The translations under genes were made by a program, and so were the position numbers. Under the pieces are notes generated by a model. The model was not told the DNA's origin and searched no databases. It saw only the letters and a program-made list of their open reading frames with translations. A DNA stretch of 64,000 bases from Haloterrigena turkmenica DSM 5511 (GTDB lineage Archaea; Halobacteriota; Halobacteria; Halobacteriales; Natrialbaceae), in contig NC_013744.1 in NCBI RefSeq assembly GCF_000025325.1, forward strand, positions 62,001 through 126,000, written 5' to 3'. Below, in pieces: positions 26,598 through 35,100 of this stretch; the stretch's first letter is position 1, and every line of letters starts with the position of its first letter.

Positions 26598-27910
26598 GTG
26601 CCGATATCGCGTTCGACGTCGTCGTCGTCGGCTCCGGGCGCGCCGGGACGGCCGCGGCGTACAAGCTCGCCAAGGAAGGCGTCGACGTCGCGCTCGTCGA
26701 GCGAGCGAAGCAACCGGGAATGAAGAACGTGACCGGCGGCGTCCTCTACGGGGAGATCATGGACGACCTCGTCCCAGAGTATCCCGAGGAGGCACCGCTC
26801 GAGCGCCATGTCGTCGAGCACAACATCAAGCTGCTCCACGGGGACGCCGAGGTCGGGATCAGCTATCGGGATCAGGAGCTCCGCGAGGAGCCGAACTACA
26901 CCCTTATGCTCGGCAAGTTCGATCGCTGGTTCGTCGAGAAAGCCGAGGAGCGAGGGGCCGTCTTCGTCCCCGAGACGACGGTCATCGACGTCACGCAGAC
27001 GGACGACGGGGCCGTCGTCCACACGGACCGCGAGGGCGGCGACATCGCGTGTCAGGCGGTGATTGGCGCCGACGGCGTCAACACCACCGTCGGTCGGAAG
27101 ACGGGCATCCAGCGCACGATGCACAACCGGGACATGGCCCTGTCGGTTAAGAAGGTGATCCAGCTCGACCGCGAGACGATCAACGAGCGGTTCAGCTTGG
27201 ACGGCGACGAGGGCGCCGCCTACGTTTACACCGGCTTCCCGGAAGGCGCGCCGACCATCGGCTACTTCATCTACACGTTCGAGGACCGGATCTCCGTCGG
27301 CGCGGTCGGCAGCCTCGAGGTGCTGCGGCACCTCGGCGATGAAGGGTACGGCAAGACCGGGACGCCGTTGTACTCACTGCTCGAGCAGTTCATGGAACTG
27401 GACGCAGTCCGTCCCTACGTGGCGGGCGACGTCCTCGACGAGTACCAGGGCATTCTCGTCCCCGAATTCTCGTACGATACGCTCCCTGACCGATACGATC
27501 GGCGGGTCGCCCTCGTCGGGGACGCCGCCGGCCTCGTCCTCAACAAAGGGTACACCTTCCGCGGGCTCGACTACGGCATTACCAGCGGGCTCGCGGCGGC
27601 GGCGTCGGCGCTGGAGTGTCGCGGCGACGGCGACTGGACCGCCTTCGGCGAGCGCTACGATCGCCGCCTCGAGAACTCCTACGTCCTCAGGGACATGAAA
27701 CAGCACCGCCACCTCCCGGAGTTCCTCGAGAACGAGCGCATGTACGGCGCGTACCCCGGCATGGCCGCCGAAACGCTCCGGGGGATGTACTCCTCGAGCA
27801 CCGACGCCGAGGGACTGACGTGGCGACAGGCCTGGAACGCGTTCCGCCGGAGCGACGCCACCGTTCGCGGGCTCCTATACGACGGCTACCGGGCGTTCCG
27901 GTCGCTGTGA
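26594..27910 (+). CDS. ETF-quinone oxidoreductase-like flavoprotein (FixC-like)
   Basis: A 438-residue FAD protein with the dinucleotide fold GSGRAG near the N-terminus, the ATG-type GDAAGLVLNKG motif near two thirds of its length, and the FixC/ETF-QO pattern MKNVTGGVLYG. These enzymes take electrons from ETF and reduce menaquinone in the membrane. It overlaps FixB by ATGA. Together with the ferredoxin-like FixX gene that follows it could feed electrons from alcohol oxidation into the haloarchaeal respiratory chain. Confidence 0.9.
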   Translation: MSADIAFDVVVVGSGRAGTAAAYKLAKEGVDVALVERAKQPGMKNVTGGVLYGEIMDDLVPEYPEEAPLERHVVEHNIKLLHGDAEVGISYRDQELREEPNYTLMLGKFDRWFVEKAEERGAVFVPETTVIDVTQTDDGAVVHTDREGGDIACQAVIGADGVNTTVGRKTGIQRTMHNRDMALSVKKVIQLDRETINERFSLDGDEGAAYVYTGFPEGAPTIGYFIYTFEDRISVGAVGSLEVLRHLGDEGYGKTGTPLYSLLEQFMELDAVRPYVAGDVLDEYQGILVPEFSYDTLPDRYDRRVALVGDAAGLVLNKGYTFRGLDYGITSGLAAAASALECRGDGDWTAFGERYDRRLENSYVLRDMKQHRHLPEFLENERMYGAYPGMAAETLRGMYSSSTDAEGLTWRQAWNAFRRSDATVRGLLYDGYRAFRSL

Positions 27911-28042
27911 GGCCGACTCGAGAGCGGGACGGCGACTTCGGCGACCGCAAAACGGATTACGCTGGGCGTGGAGCGTCGAGACGCGAGTGGATTGGTTTCA
28001 CATGACACAACTAATTGCCGAACGGACGTCGATCGATCGCTC

Positions 28043-28333
28043 ATGAGTGTCCAAGACAGCCTCGAGACGGTGAACTGGGACGTCAGCGACGAGGCCCACA
28101 TCACCGTCGACAACGACGAGTGCGTAACGTGCGACGACAAGCCCTGCCTCCACCTCTGTCCCGCGCAGTGTTTCGATTACCAAGAGGAACGGAAGGGCGG
28201 CATTTACTTCGCCTACGAGCCCTGCATCGAGTGCGGCGCGTGCATGGTCTTCTGTGCCAACGACTCCGAAAAAGGGGCGGTCTCGTGGTCGAAGGCCGAG
28301 GGCGGAAAGGGCGTCGAGTTCGACTTCGGGTGA
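28043..28333 (+). CDS. Ferredoxin-like protein FixX
   Basis: A 96-residue iron-sulfur protein with Cys27, 30, 35, 39 and then Cys61, 64, 67, 71 (CIECGACMVFC). The spacing resembles FixX, the small subunit working with FixC. ATG 28043 is chosen because the longer frame upstream lacks homology. It sits 132 nt after the FixC gene and 73 nt before the FixA gene, on the same strand. It should relay electrons between the FixC flavin and quinone. Confidence 0.88.
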   Translation: MSVQDSLETVNWDVSDEAHITVDNDECVTCDDKPCLHLCPAQCFDYQEERKGGIYFAYEPCIECGACMVFCANDSEKGAVSWSKAEGGKGVEFDFG

Positions 28334-28406
28334 TTCCCGTGTCGCTCGAGAACGGCGTCACGGTCGCCGAACCGACGATACCGGTCGGCGGGAGGGAGAC
28401 GAGACG

Positions 28407-29264
28407 ATGAAGGCAGTCGTCGGAGTGCGACCGTCGCCACACCGGCTGATCGACGAGGGCGGGACGGCGCGGCCGTACCGCTGGCACGCGAGCATCGTCG
28501 ACCGCGTCGCGCTCGAGGCCGCCCTCCGGACTGCAGAAACCGTCGTGGCGGTCGGGATCGGCGGGAAGCCGGCGAAGGAGTGCGTCAGGACCGCGCTCAC
28601 GACGGGCGCGGATCGAGGGATCCACGTCTCCTTCGACCCGATCGAGGAGACCGTCGCCGAGAAGTACGCCGCAGTGCTCGCCCGCGTGGCCGCCCGCGAG
28701 GACCCCGACGTGCTGTACGTCGGCGAATTTTCGCCGCTGATGGACGTCGAAGTGGCCGGCCTCGCGGCGGAGACTCTCGACTGGCCGAGCACGACCCGAA
28801 TCACCGCCATCGGCGCCGACGAGGTGCTGGCCGACGATGAGTTCGGGGCCAACGAGGTCGCCGTCCAGCGCAAACTCGACGTCGGTCGACAGGAGGTCCT
28901 CGGCGTCGAATTGCCCGCCGTGCTGGGCATCGATAGCGGGTTCGCGAACCCCCGCCGAGCCTCCCTTGAGACGGCCGTCTCCGGCCGTCGGGCCGAGATA
29001 GAGACGATCCCGCTCGAGGACGTCGTGCCCGGCGAGAGCCGGTTCTCGATGAGCGTCGGGGCGGCGACGATCGAACGCGTCGTCCCCAACGAGCGGTGGG
29101 GCCGCGGGGAGCCGCCCCGGGGCGGAACGGTCGAGGAGCGCATCTACCGGATGCTCGGGCGCGGCACCGCCGAGGGACAGACGACCGGCGAAGTGGTCGA
29201 CGCCCCGCCGGAAGAGGCGGCTGAACGCGTCGTCGAATACCTTCGAGAGAACAACTTACTTTGA
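28407..29264 (+). CDS. Electron transfer flavoprotein beta-type subunit (FixA-like)
   Basis: A 285-residue ETF-beta fold protein. The AMP/flavin-binding region is diverged, but the AVGIGGKPAKECVRTAL and GADEVLADDEFGANEVAVQRKLDVG blocks and the LPAVLGIDSGFANPRRAS segment, equivalent to the family's signature loop, are clear. A ribosome binding site GGAGGGAG lies at 28391-28398, 8 nt before the ATG. In most genomes fixA precedes fixB; here the order is B-C-X-A, with the alpha subunit first. It completes the heterodimer and ends the operon. Confidence 0.87.
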   Translation: MKAVVGVRPSPHRLIDEGGTARPYRWHASIVDRVALEAALRTAETVVAVGIGGKPAKECVRTALTTGADRGIHVSFDPIEETVAEKYAAVLARVAAREDPDVLYVGEFSPLMDVEVAGLAAETLDWPSTTRITAIGADEVLADDEFGANEVAVQRKLDVGRQEVLGVELPAVLGIDSGFANPRRASLETAVSGRRAEIETIPLEDVVPGESRFSMSVGAATIERVVPNERWGRGEPPRGGTVEERIYRMLGRGTAEGQTTGEVVDAPPEEAAERVVEYLRENNLL

Positions 29265-29336
29265 GCGCGGCCGCGCCGGCTAGCTGGCACCCGTCCAGGC
29301 CGAAGGCGTCCAGTTGCAGAGTCGGTACCCGTCAGC

Positions 29337-31715
29337 TCAGTTCGGTTCGCCGTCGTCGGACCGGCGGATCGCCCGGACGAGGTACCGGTCATCCCATTCC
29401 TGTACTCGCTCGAGGGCGAAGCCCCGCTCGCGAAGGAATCCCTCGACGTCGTCCGCGGTCGCATCGAACGCGCCGATCGCAGCCGGGTGTATCTCGCAGT
29501 AGACGAGTCGGCAGTCCGACGCGGAGAGCGTCTCGTCGAGTCCGCGGAGCACCTCGATTTCGGCCCCTTCGACGTCGATCTTCACGACCGTCGGCGACGG
29601 GACATCGGTGCGCTCGAGCAGGGAGTCCCCCGCCGCGACGTCGACCGGAACGCGATCAGCGTCGGTCGACTGCGCGCTCGAATCCGCGCTGTCCGCGGCG
29701 AGGACGCTCGTTCCCGCTCCGACTCGATCCGCCGGAACGTCGAGTCGCCCGCTCCCGTCCGTCGCCCCGAGCGCCGCCCGCGTGACGCTCGCGTCGACGC
29801 CGTTCAGTCCGAGGTTCTCCGCGAGGCGATCAGCGTTCCCGGGATGGGGTTCGACGGCGACGACGCGTCCGTCCGAGAGGATCCGCCCGGCGAAACACGC
29901 GTAGAGGCCGACGTTAGCGCCGACGTCGAGCACGGCGTCGTCGGGACCGAGCCGCTTGAGGAGGTCCGCGAGTACCGGCCGCTCCCCCCGAAGCGTCTCG
30001 TCCTCGAGCCACCAGGATTCAGTCGACGTGTCGAGGCGGAATCGAGCCGCGACGCCGTCGATACTGACCGTTCGAACGCTCGCCTCCCCGTTCGTCCGAG
30101 CGCGAATCGGTGCGGCGACCGCGTCTGCCGCCGTCGTCAACACTCCGGCGCCGGGACCGGCAAGCCGAAACCGCCTCGCGGGCGAGAGGTGGGCGAGCGT
30201 CCGGTGTGCGACGGCGCCGCGGTAGACCCCGCGCTGGTAGCCGAAGTGATCCGCGGCGTAGAAGCGCGCGTACGCCGTCGGGGAGAGCGGCGGCCGTTCG
30301 ACGGCGTACTCAACCGCTGCGGGGAAGGCGACCGCGAGAGCGACGCCCGCGGCGATCGTCACCGCGAGGGTCGACCGACCGACCAGTAGCGCCGCGAAGG
30401 CGACCGTTCCCAGCGGAAGGGCGTAATACCGCGTCACCTCCGTCGCGACCGCGTAGGTCCCCGAGAGGAGTCCGCGAGCGCGACTCCGGAGCACGGTTCC
30501 GGGGTCGACGATGCGCCGGAGACGGCGGTAGCGTCGGAGCGGGCCGACCGCGACGCCGACCGCCAGCAGCGCGCCGATCGCCCTGAGCGCGAGCGGAGCG
30601 GTCGGGAGCGTCACCAACCCGACCGCGAGCGCGAGGAGGACGATCCCGACGACGAGCGGGCCGATCCCGATCGGGACGCTGTCGCCGCGGCGGTACGTCC
30701 GGGCCAGCAACGCCTCCGAGGCGCCGTAGTCGCTCCGCCGCGCGGCGAACGAGCGCAGGTCCGCGCGGTAGTCGTGTTCGACGACGCCGTCCGGCGAGTA
30801 GACGACGTCGTAGCCGCGGTCGACGGCGCGCCAGCAGACGTCGACGTCCTCGGCGACGCTTCGCTCGGGAAACGGAACCCGCTCGAGCACTTCCCGGCGG
30901 GCGAGGAGGTTCGCCGTCGGAAGGTACGGCGTCGCGCCGTCGGGATCGACGCGGGCCGCGTACGCGCCCATGTCGAGAGATGAGTTCTGCCCCTCGTAGG
31001 CGTCGACGGGGCCGTCGCCGCGGGGGCGAACGCGCCCGCCGACGACGTCGTGGGCCGCGAGCGCGGGGACGAGGGCGGACAGCCAGTCGGGCCGCGGACG
31101 GCAGTCCGCGTCGGTGAACGCGATGATATCGTGGCTCGCTGCGTCGACCCCACGATTGCGCGACGCGCCGATACCGAGGGGGTTCGCGGCCGATCCGACG
31201 GGGACGACCCGGAGCCGCCCCCGGTCGGCGAGTTCGTGTGCACGGGCCTCCTCGACGGTCCCGTCCGTTGAGCCGTCGTCGACGACGACGACCTCGTACT
31301 CGGGATATTCGAGGGCTTCGAGTGCGTCGAGGCAGCCGACCAGGTGGTCGCGAGCGTCCCTGACCGTGACGACGACCGAGACCGGCGGCGCGTACGACTC
31401 GTCTCGGGACGGCGCCCACTCGAGGAAGCCGCGGCGGTGCAACCGCTCGAACAGCCGGGCGACCGCGTCGGGGTCGGTGTCAATTTCGGCGGCGACGGCG
31501 GCCGGCGACCGAAACGCGTCGATGTCGAGGGCGGCGACGGCGGTAGCGCCGGTATCGTTGAGTCGCGTCACCGTGAGGGGACGCCTCGAGAACAGCACCG
31601 ACCCCCGACAAGAGACACCGTCCCACAGCCGATATCGGCCGGTCGCGTCGTTCGAATCGTCGAGTGACGAGTCTATCGTGACCTGCATGAAATTCACATC
31701 CGTATCCGGGAGCAT
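29337..31715 (-). CDS. mftF: Mycofactocin glycosyltransferase fused to FkbM methyltransferase
   Basis: A 792-residue fusion. Residues 1-100 look like a PqqD-type peptide-binding domain. Residues 111-340 are a family 2 glycosyltransferase (DDGSTDG at 146-152, TDAD at 201-204, late ED/RxxRRG region). Two hydrophobic segments lie near 352-392 and 430-470. Residues 547-792 are an FkbM-type SAM methyltransferase with LDVGANVGLYA (596-606) and VKIDVEGAE (711-719). MftF adds the glucose chain of mycofactocin; a fused methyltransferase would cap or modify that chain. ATG 31715 gives the full PqqD-like part; ATG 31688 is the alternative. It follows mftC in the mftABC operon. Confidence 0.88.
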   Translation of the reverse strand: MLPDTDVNFMQVTIDSSLDDSNDATGRYRLWDGVSCRGSVLFSRRPLTVTRLNDTGATAVAALDIDAFRSPAAVAAEIDTDPDAVARLFERLHRRGFLEWAPSRDESYAPPVSVVVTVRDARDHLVGCLDALEALEYPEYEVVVVDDGSTDGTVEEARAHELADRGRLRVVPVGSAANPLGIGASRNRGVDAASHDIIAFTDADCRPRPDWLSALVPALAAHDVVGGRVRPRGDGPVDAYEGQNSSLDMGAYAARVDPDGATPYLPTANLLARREVLERVPFPERSVAEDVDVCWRAVDRGYDVVYSPDGVVEHDYRADLRSFAARRSDYGASEALLARTYRRGDSVPIGIGPLVVGIVLLALAVGLVTLPTAPLALRAIGALLAVGVAVGPLRRYRRLRRIVDPGTVLRSRARGLLSGTYAVATEVTRYYALPLGTVAFAALLVGRSTLAVTIAAGVALAVAFPAAVEYAVERPPLSPTAYARFYAADHFGYQRGVYRGAVAHRTLAHLSPARRFRLAGPGAGVLTTAADAVAAPIRARTNGEASVRTVSIDGVAARFRLDTSTESWWLEDETLRGERPVLADLLKRLGPDDAVLDVGANVGLYACFAGRILSDGRVVAVEPHPGNADRLAENLGLNGVDASVTRAALGATDGSGRLDVPADRVGAGTSVLAADSADSSAQSTDADRVPVDVAAGDSLLERTDVPSPTVVKIDVEGAEIEVLRGLDETLSASDCRLVYCEIHPAAIGAFDATADDVEGFLRERGFALERVQEWDDRYLVRAIRRSDDGEPN

Positions 31716-31804
31716 CGTGGTGTCTTGACTGTAAACCGTCCTGTCCCCGCCGGGAGTCGCGACCCGCGCGGTGAATCGGCGTCGTCGGACATGCGCGGGT
31801 GCGA

Positions 31805-32764
31805 TCAGTCGCCGGAGAGGATGGCTCGCAGTTGCGGATCCTCGCCGTTCGGATCGTCGCTGCCCATCGCGACCGCGGGACACCCCTCGTTGTCGTCGAT
31901 CCGATTGCGGAGCGAGGCGATGTCGTCCCACGCCGCCTGGAATCCGTCCTCGGTGACGTTGCCGGACGCGAGGCCGTCCCACTGCGTGAACGCGCAGGGA
32001 TAGACGTCGCCGACGGGATCGACGAGACACGTCATCGAGCCGGCGCCGCACTCCTTCAGCGTATTGTTCCGGACCTCACCGAGGGCGTTGAGGTAGAAGA
32101 AGGAGTCGCCCGTGCGGACGTCGGGGCGCTCCTCGAGCCAGCCGTGGAGGTACTCGATCTGTTCCTGCTCGAGGCGGAATCGGTCCCACGTGTCCTCGCC
32201 GCGACCGCTCGGACGGAACCGATTGAGCCGCAGCCCCGCCCCGTGGTCCTCCGCGAGGTCGTAGACGTCGGGCAGGTCGTAGACGTTCTGACGTGTCACG
32301 ACCGTGTTCACGGTCGTTCCGATGTCCCGGGACTCGAGGCGCTCGAGCGTCTCGACGATCTGGTCGTAGACGCCCTCTCCGCGGATCGCGTCGTTCGCCT
32401 CCCGGAGGCCGTCCATGCTCACCTGCAGGAAGAGCGGATCCATCGCTTCGATCCGATCGAGAGTCTCCTCGTCCAGTTGAGTGCCGTTCGTGCTCACGCA
32501 CGTCGAAATATCCCGGTCCGTCAGCTCCTCGAGCAGCTCGAGCATATCGGGCCGAATAAACGGCTCTCCGCCGCCGATGTTGACCTGAAAGACGTCCATC
32601 TCGTCGAGTTCGTCGATGAACGCCATCGCTTCCTCGGTCGAGAGTTCGTCCGGCTGCTGGTGGCCCGGACCGCTACCGGAGAGGCAGTGGTCGCAGTGGA
32701 GATTGCACCCGAGCGTCACTTCCCACGTGATCGTTACGGGAGCCGAGAGTGGTCCACTCGGCAT
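31805..32764 (-). CDS. mftC: Mycofactocin radical SAM maturase
   Basis: A 319-residue radical SAM enzyme. The [4Fe-4S]-SAM site is Cys20, 24, 27 (CNLHCDHC) and the GGGEP motif is at 64-68. MftC decarboxylates and cross-links the C-terminal Val-Tyr of MftA. The C-terminal SPASM part is short: Cys239, 246, 257 and 295 only, without the CxxCxxxxxC stretch of actinobacterial MftC. ATG 32764 is 2 nt after the mftB stop, so mftB and mftC are one operon; the longer frame upstream is not homologous and runs over mftB. Order mftA-mftB-mftC makes the assignment firm despite the short C-terminus. Confidence 0.9.
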   Translation of the reverse strand: MPSGPLSAPVTITWEVTLGCNLHCDHCLSGSGPGHQQPDELSTEEAMAFIDELDEMDVFQVNIGGGEPFIRPDMLELLEELTDRDISTCVSTNGTQLDEETLDRIEAMDPLFLQVSMDGLREANDAIRGEGVYDQIVETLERLESRDIGTTVNTVVTRQNVYDLPDVYDLAEDHGAGLRLNRFRPSGRGEDTWDRFRLEQEQIEYLHGWLEERPDVRTGDSFFYLNALGEVRNNTLKECGAGSMTCLVDPVGDVYPCAFTQWDGLASGNVTEDGFQAAWDDIASLRNRIDDNEGCPAVAMGSDDPNGEDPQLRAILSGD

Positions 32765-32766
32765 GA

Positions 32767-33006
32767 TCACTGCGTCTCCAGGAAGTTTCGGTCGACGAGT
32801 CGCTCGACGAGAGAGGGGGAGTACTCCCGTTCGATCTCGTCGCGCCGTCGCCCGTCGCCGACGAACTCGAGGACGTCGACGACCGTCTCGGAGACCTCGT
32901 AGAGCGACGCGTCCTCGTAGCCGTAGTTCTCGTGATCGTACACCAGTCCGGACTCCGCCTCGCGGCGATACTTGACGTGGTCGGGGATGCGGATCGTGGC
33001 GCTCAT
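32767..33006 (-). CDS. mftB: Mycofactocin precursor peptide chaperone
   Basis: A 79-residue PqqD-like RiPP recognition protein lying between mftA (stop 3 nt upstream) and mftC. The sequence has the DxSLYEVSETVVDVLEFVGDGR winged-helix pattern with a C-terminal LVERLVDRNFLE helix. MftB binds MftA and presents it to MftC. Small and diverged, but its place in the operon and its fold pattern make the call secure. Confidence 0.87.
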   Translation of the reverse strand: MSATIRIPDHVKYRREAESGLVYDHENYGYEDASLYEVSETVVDVLEFVGDGRRRDEIEREYSPSLVERLVDRNFLETQ

Positions 33007-33008
33007 GA

Positions 33009-33176
33009 TCAGTAGACGCCGCAGATCCCGTCGATCCGGAGCTCTTCCGAGACGAGATCCTCCTCGATCTCGGGAGTCTCCTCGGCGTTCCCGTCGTTCT
33101 CGGCGTCGTGTTCGTCCGAGTCATTCCGGGACCGATCCGACGGAGTCCGAGACTCGTCTGACGCAGTCTGTGACAT
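33009..33176 (-). CDS. mftA: Mycofactocin precursor peptide
   Basis: A 55-residue peptide whose last eight residues are IDGICGVY, the hallmark of MftA. The final Val-Tyr pair is the part converted into the redox-active cofactor. The first 35 residues are Asp/Glu/Ser-rich low complexity, longer than in actinobacteria and typical of a halophilic protein. The next part (EDLVSEELR) fits the recognition helix bound by MftB. ATG 33176 follows a TATA box by about 25 nt, so the mRNA should be leaderless. The gene is short enough to be missed by gene callers. Confidence 0.92.
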   Translation of the reverse strand: MSQTASDESRTPSDRSRNDSDEHDAENDGNAEETPEIEEDLVSEELRIDGICGVY

Positions 33177-33200
33177 ACACTCGCACAGATGACGGCCCCG

Positions 33201-33210
33201 TATATATAAT
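33201..33210 (-). promoter_or_regulatory. TATA box of the mftABC-F operon
   Basis: ATTATATATA on the minus strand, centred about 29 nt upstream of the mftA ATG. This places the transcription start at or just before the start codon. The mftE start is 150 nt away on the other strand. Confidence 0.65.
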
Positions 33211-33359
33211 GTGGGGCGGATGCGCGTCCCGTGCAACGATTAGCGGGTTCGCGACGTGAGTGAGTCGGGTATCGGCGGATTCCGTGCACGTCGACGGCGG
33301 ATTGACTGCCCGCGAAGCGTGCGAAAACCTACTTGGCGACGGCGGCGAAACGAGTGCGT

Positions 33360-34142
33360 ATGACTCATCTGGAAGTCGAGGCGCTAACCGAGTGTACGTG
33401 GCGCGACGTCGAGACGGCTATCGACGATGGGCGCACGACGGTCATCGTCCCGATCGGAGCGACGGAACAACACGGTCCCCACCTCCCGTTGCGGACCGAC
33501 ACGACGATCGGCGACGCCATCGCGGAGCGACTCGCGAACCGGCTGGGCGACGCGCTCGTCGGCCCGGCGATCCCGTTCGGCCCCTCCCGCGAGCACGAGG
33601 CGTTCCCGGGGACCGTCTCGATCTCGCCCCGAACGCTCCGGACGCTGCTCGGCGACTACGTCGCCTCCCTCGAGCGAAGCGGCTTCGAACGGGTCGTCCT
33701 CCTGCCGAGCCACGGCGGAAGCTTCGCGAGCGTCGCCGCGGCTCACCCGGAACTCGCCTGCTCGCACGACGTCGACGTCGTCGCCATCGACGACCTCGGG
33801 AGGTACCTCGAGCTGCTCAACGAGGGGCTCGATCGAGCCGGAATCGACCACCGAGAGCCGGTCGTCCACGCCGGAGCCGTCGAGACGGCCGTGATGCTCG
33901 CCGTCGATCCCGACGCCGTTCGCGCTGACCGCGCACCCGACGGATACGACGGTCCCGTGTCGGCGGCGAAACTGTACCGGGACGGCATCGACGCCTACTC
34001 GCCGAACGGTGTTCTAGGCGACGCGCGTCCCGCGACCGCCGACGTCGGAGAAACGATCCTCGAGCACGTCGTCGATGCGTACGCCGCGGAGGTGCGCGAC
34101 GAGTTCGAGGCGCTTCGCCGAGACTCGAGGGAGGTCGAATGA
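33360..34142 (+). CDS. mftE: Creatininase-family peptidase MftE
   Basis: A 260-residue creatininase-fold metallohydrolase, divergent from mftA. The metal ligands are in GATEQHGPHLPLRTDT, with a second site in LPSHGGS and late in HAGAVETAV. MftE cuts the modified MftA to release the C-terminal Val-Tyr-derived product. I take ATG 33360; an ATG 27 nt upstream only adds residues without homology. In most mft clusters this gene sits near mftC; here it is oriented away from mftA with a shared 183-nt intergenic region, so both sides could be co-regulated. Confidence 0.9.
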   Translation: MTHLEVEALTECTWRDVETAIDDGRTTVIVPIGATEQHGPHLPLRTDTTIGDAIAERLANRLGDALVGPAIPFGPSREHEAFPGTVSISPRTLRTLLGDYVASLERSGFERVVLLPSHGGSFASVAAAHPELACSHDVDVVAIDDLGRYLELLNEGLDRAGIDHREPVVHAGAVETAVMLAVDPDAVRADRAPDGYDGPVSAAKLYRDGIDAYSPNGVLGDARPATADVGETILEHVVDAYAAEVRDEFEALRRDSREVE

Positions 34143-35100
34143 GGACGGTCAGTTCGGCTCAGTTTTGCGGGAATACGAAATATAGTGAAAATTTATTTAT
34201 ATAGATGTGGCTTTGCGTATTCAGCTCTCGCTTTCGAATACTGTTCGATATTTCGAGAGATGTGGTACGCAGTGTGCATAACCGACCACACAGAATGGAG
34301 TCATCGGCTCGACCGACGATTCGCCACTAACCAGGTCCGGATCGGAGCGCAACTGGCGAGTCTGCGACCCGGTCGAGGAACAGCGGTGGTAGGCCACCAT
34401 CGGTGATCCGGACGAATTTCGACAGCCGAAAGCCGAATCGAGCGGCAAACGGGTGTGTATCGAGTGCGTTTATTCGGCCCCTCCAAAGAACGTTCGACAG
34501 CGCTACTACCGTAGTTTTCAGTAGCGAGCCGTGACTCATCACTGTCGCTAACCGCCCTCGTTCTCGGAGCCGGAGCAAGACGAAAAAGGGAGAGACAAAT
34601 GTGGCGGATTACCGTTATTTAGGGGGAGCAGTATCGACTTCAACTATCGGTACACTACTCGAGTAACAATGTTTACTCAGTTGTCAGTATTGAATGCCGA
34701 ACAGAGAGGAGCTATCGGTGTGAGAGGTTCACCGGCGGGACCGTTCTCCGTGAAAGAGTTGTCTCATACTCTTATCTAAGAATATGAGCTGTGGATCATA
34801 GATTTTGATCTTAGAAAAGATTGGTGGGGTATCGGCGTCGTCGCAATGAGCAGGTATCGGCTTCTTGGCGCCCTGCATCGACGGTTAGCGGGGCTTCCGC
34901 CGTCGTAGACGCGAAGTGCGTTCGTGAAAGTACATCGACGTGAACTGTCAAGCGTAGTCTGACAACGTCGTCGAAATGAGAACCGTCCCCTCAACGAACG
35001 AGCGCGAGCGAGTCGAGGTGATATCGACGTGAGCGGGCCCCGTAGTGCCCGAATCCCGTTTTCAAGCGAGCGGCGTCGACGGTTACGGTGACTGCATGAC
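34143..35100. other. AT-richer gap with unrecognised fragments
   Basis: About 960 bases with no credible complete gene. The base composition is lower in GC than the flanks, with a TATA-like TTTATTTATATAG near 34,190-34,205. A 71-codon minus-strand frame (34,327-34,539) reads like the N-terminus of a real protein (HPFAARFGFRLSKFVRITDGG) but stops early. A 43-codon plus-strand frame ending at 34,908 looks like a C-terminus. I do not recognise either. The whole stretch could be a decayed insertion between the mycofactocin and polysaccharide regions. Confidence 0.45.

Noticed and set aside
32765-33289. Upstream extension of mftC over mftB and mftA
   Set aside because: Out-of-frame reading of mftB/mftA; the Arg-rich sequence has no domain, and mftC begins naturally at 32,764.
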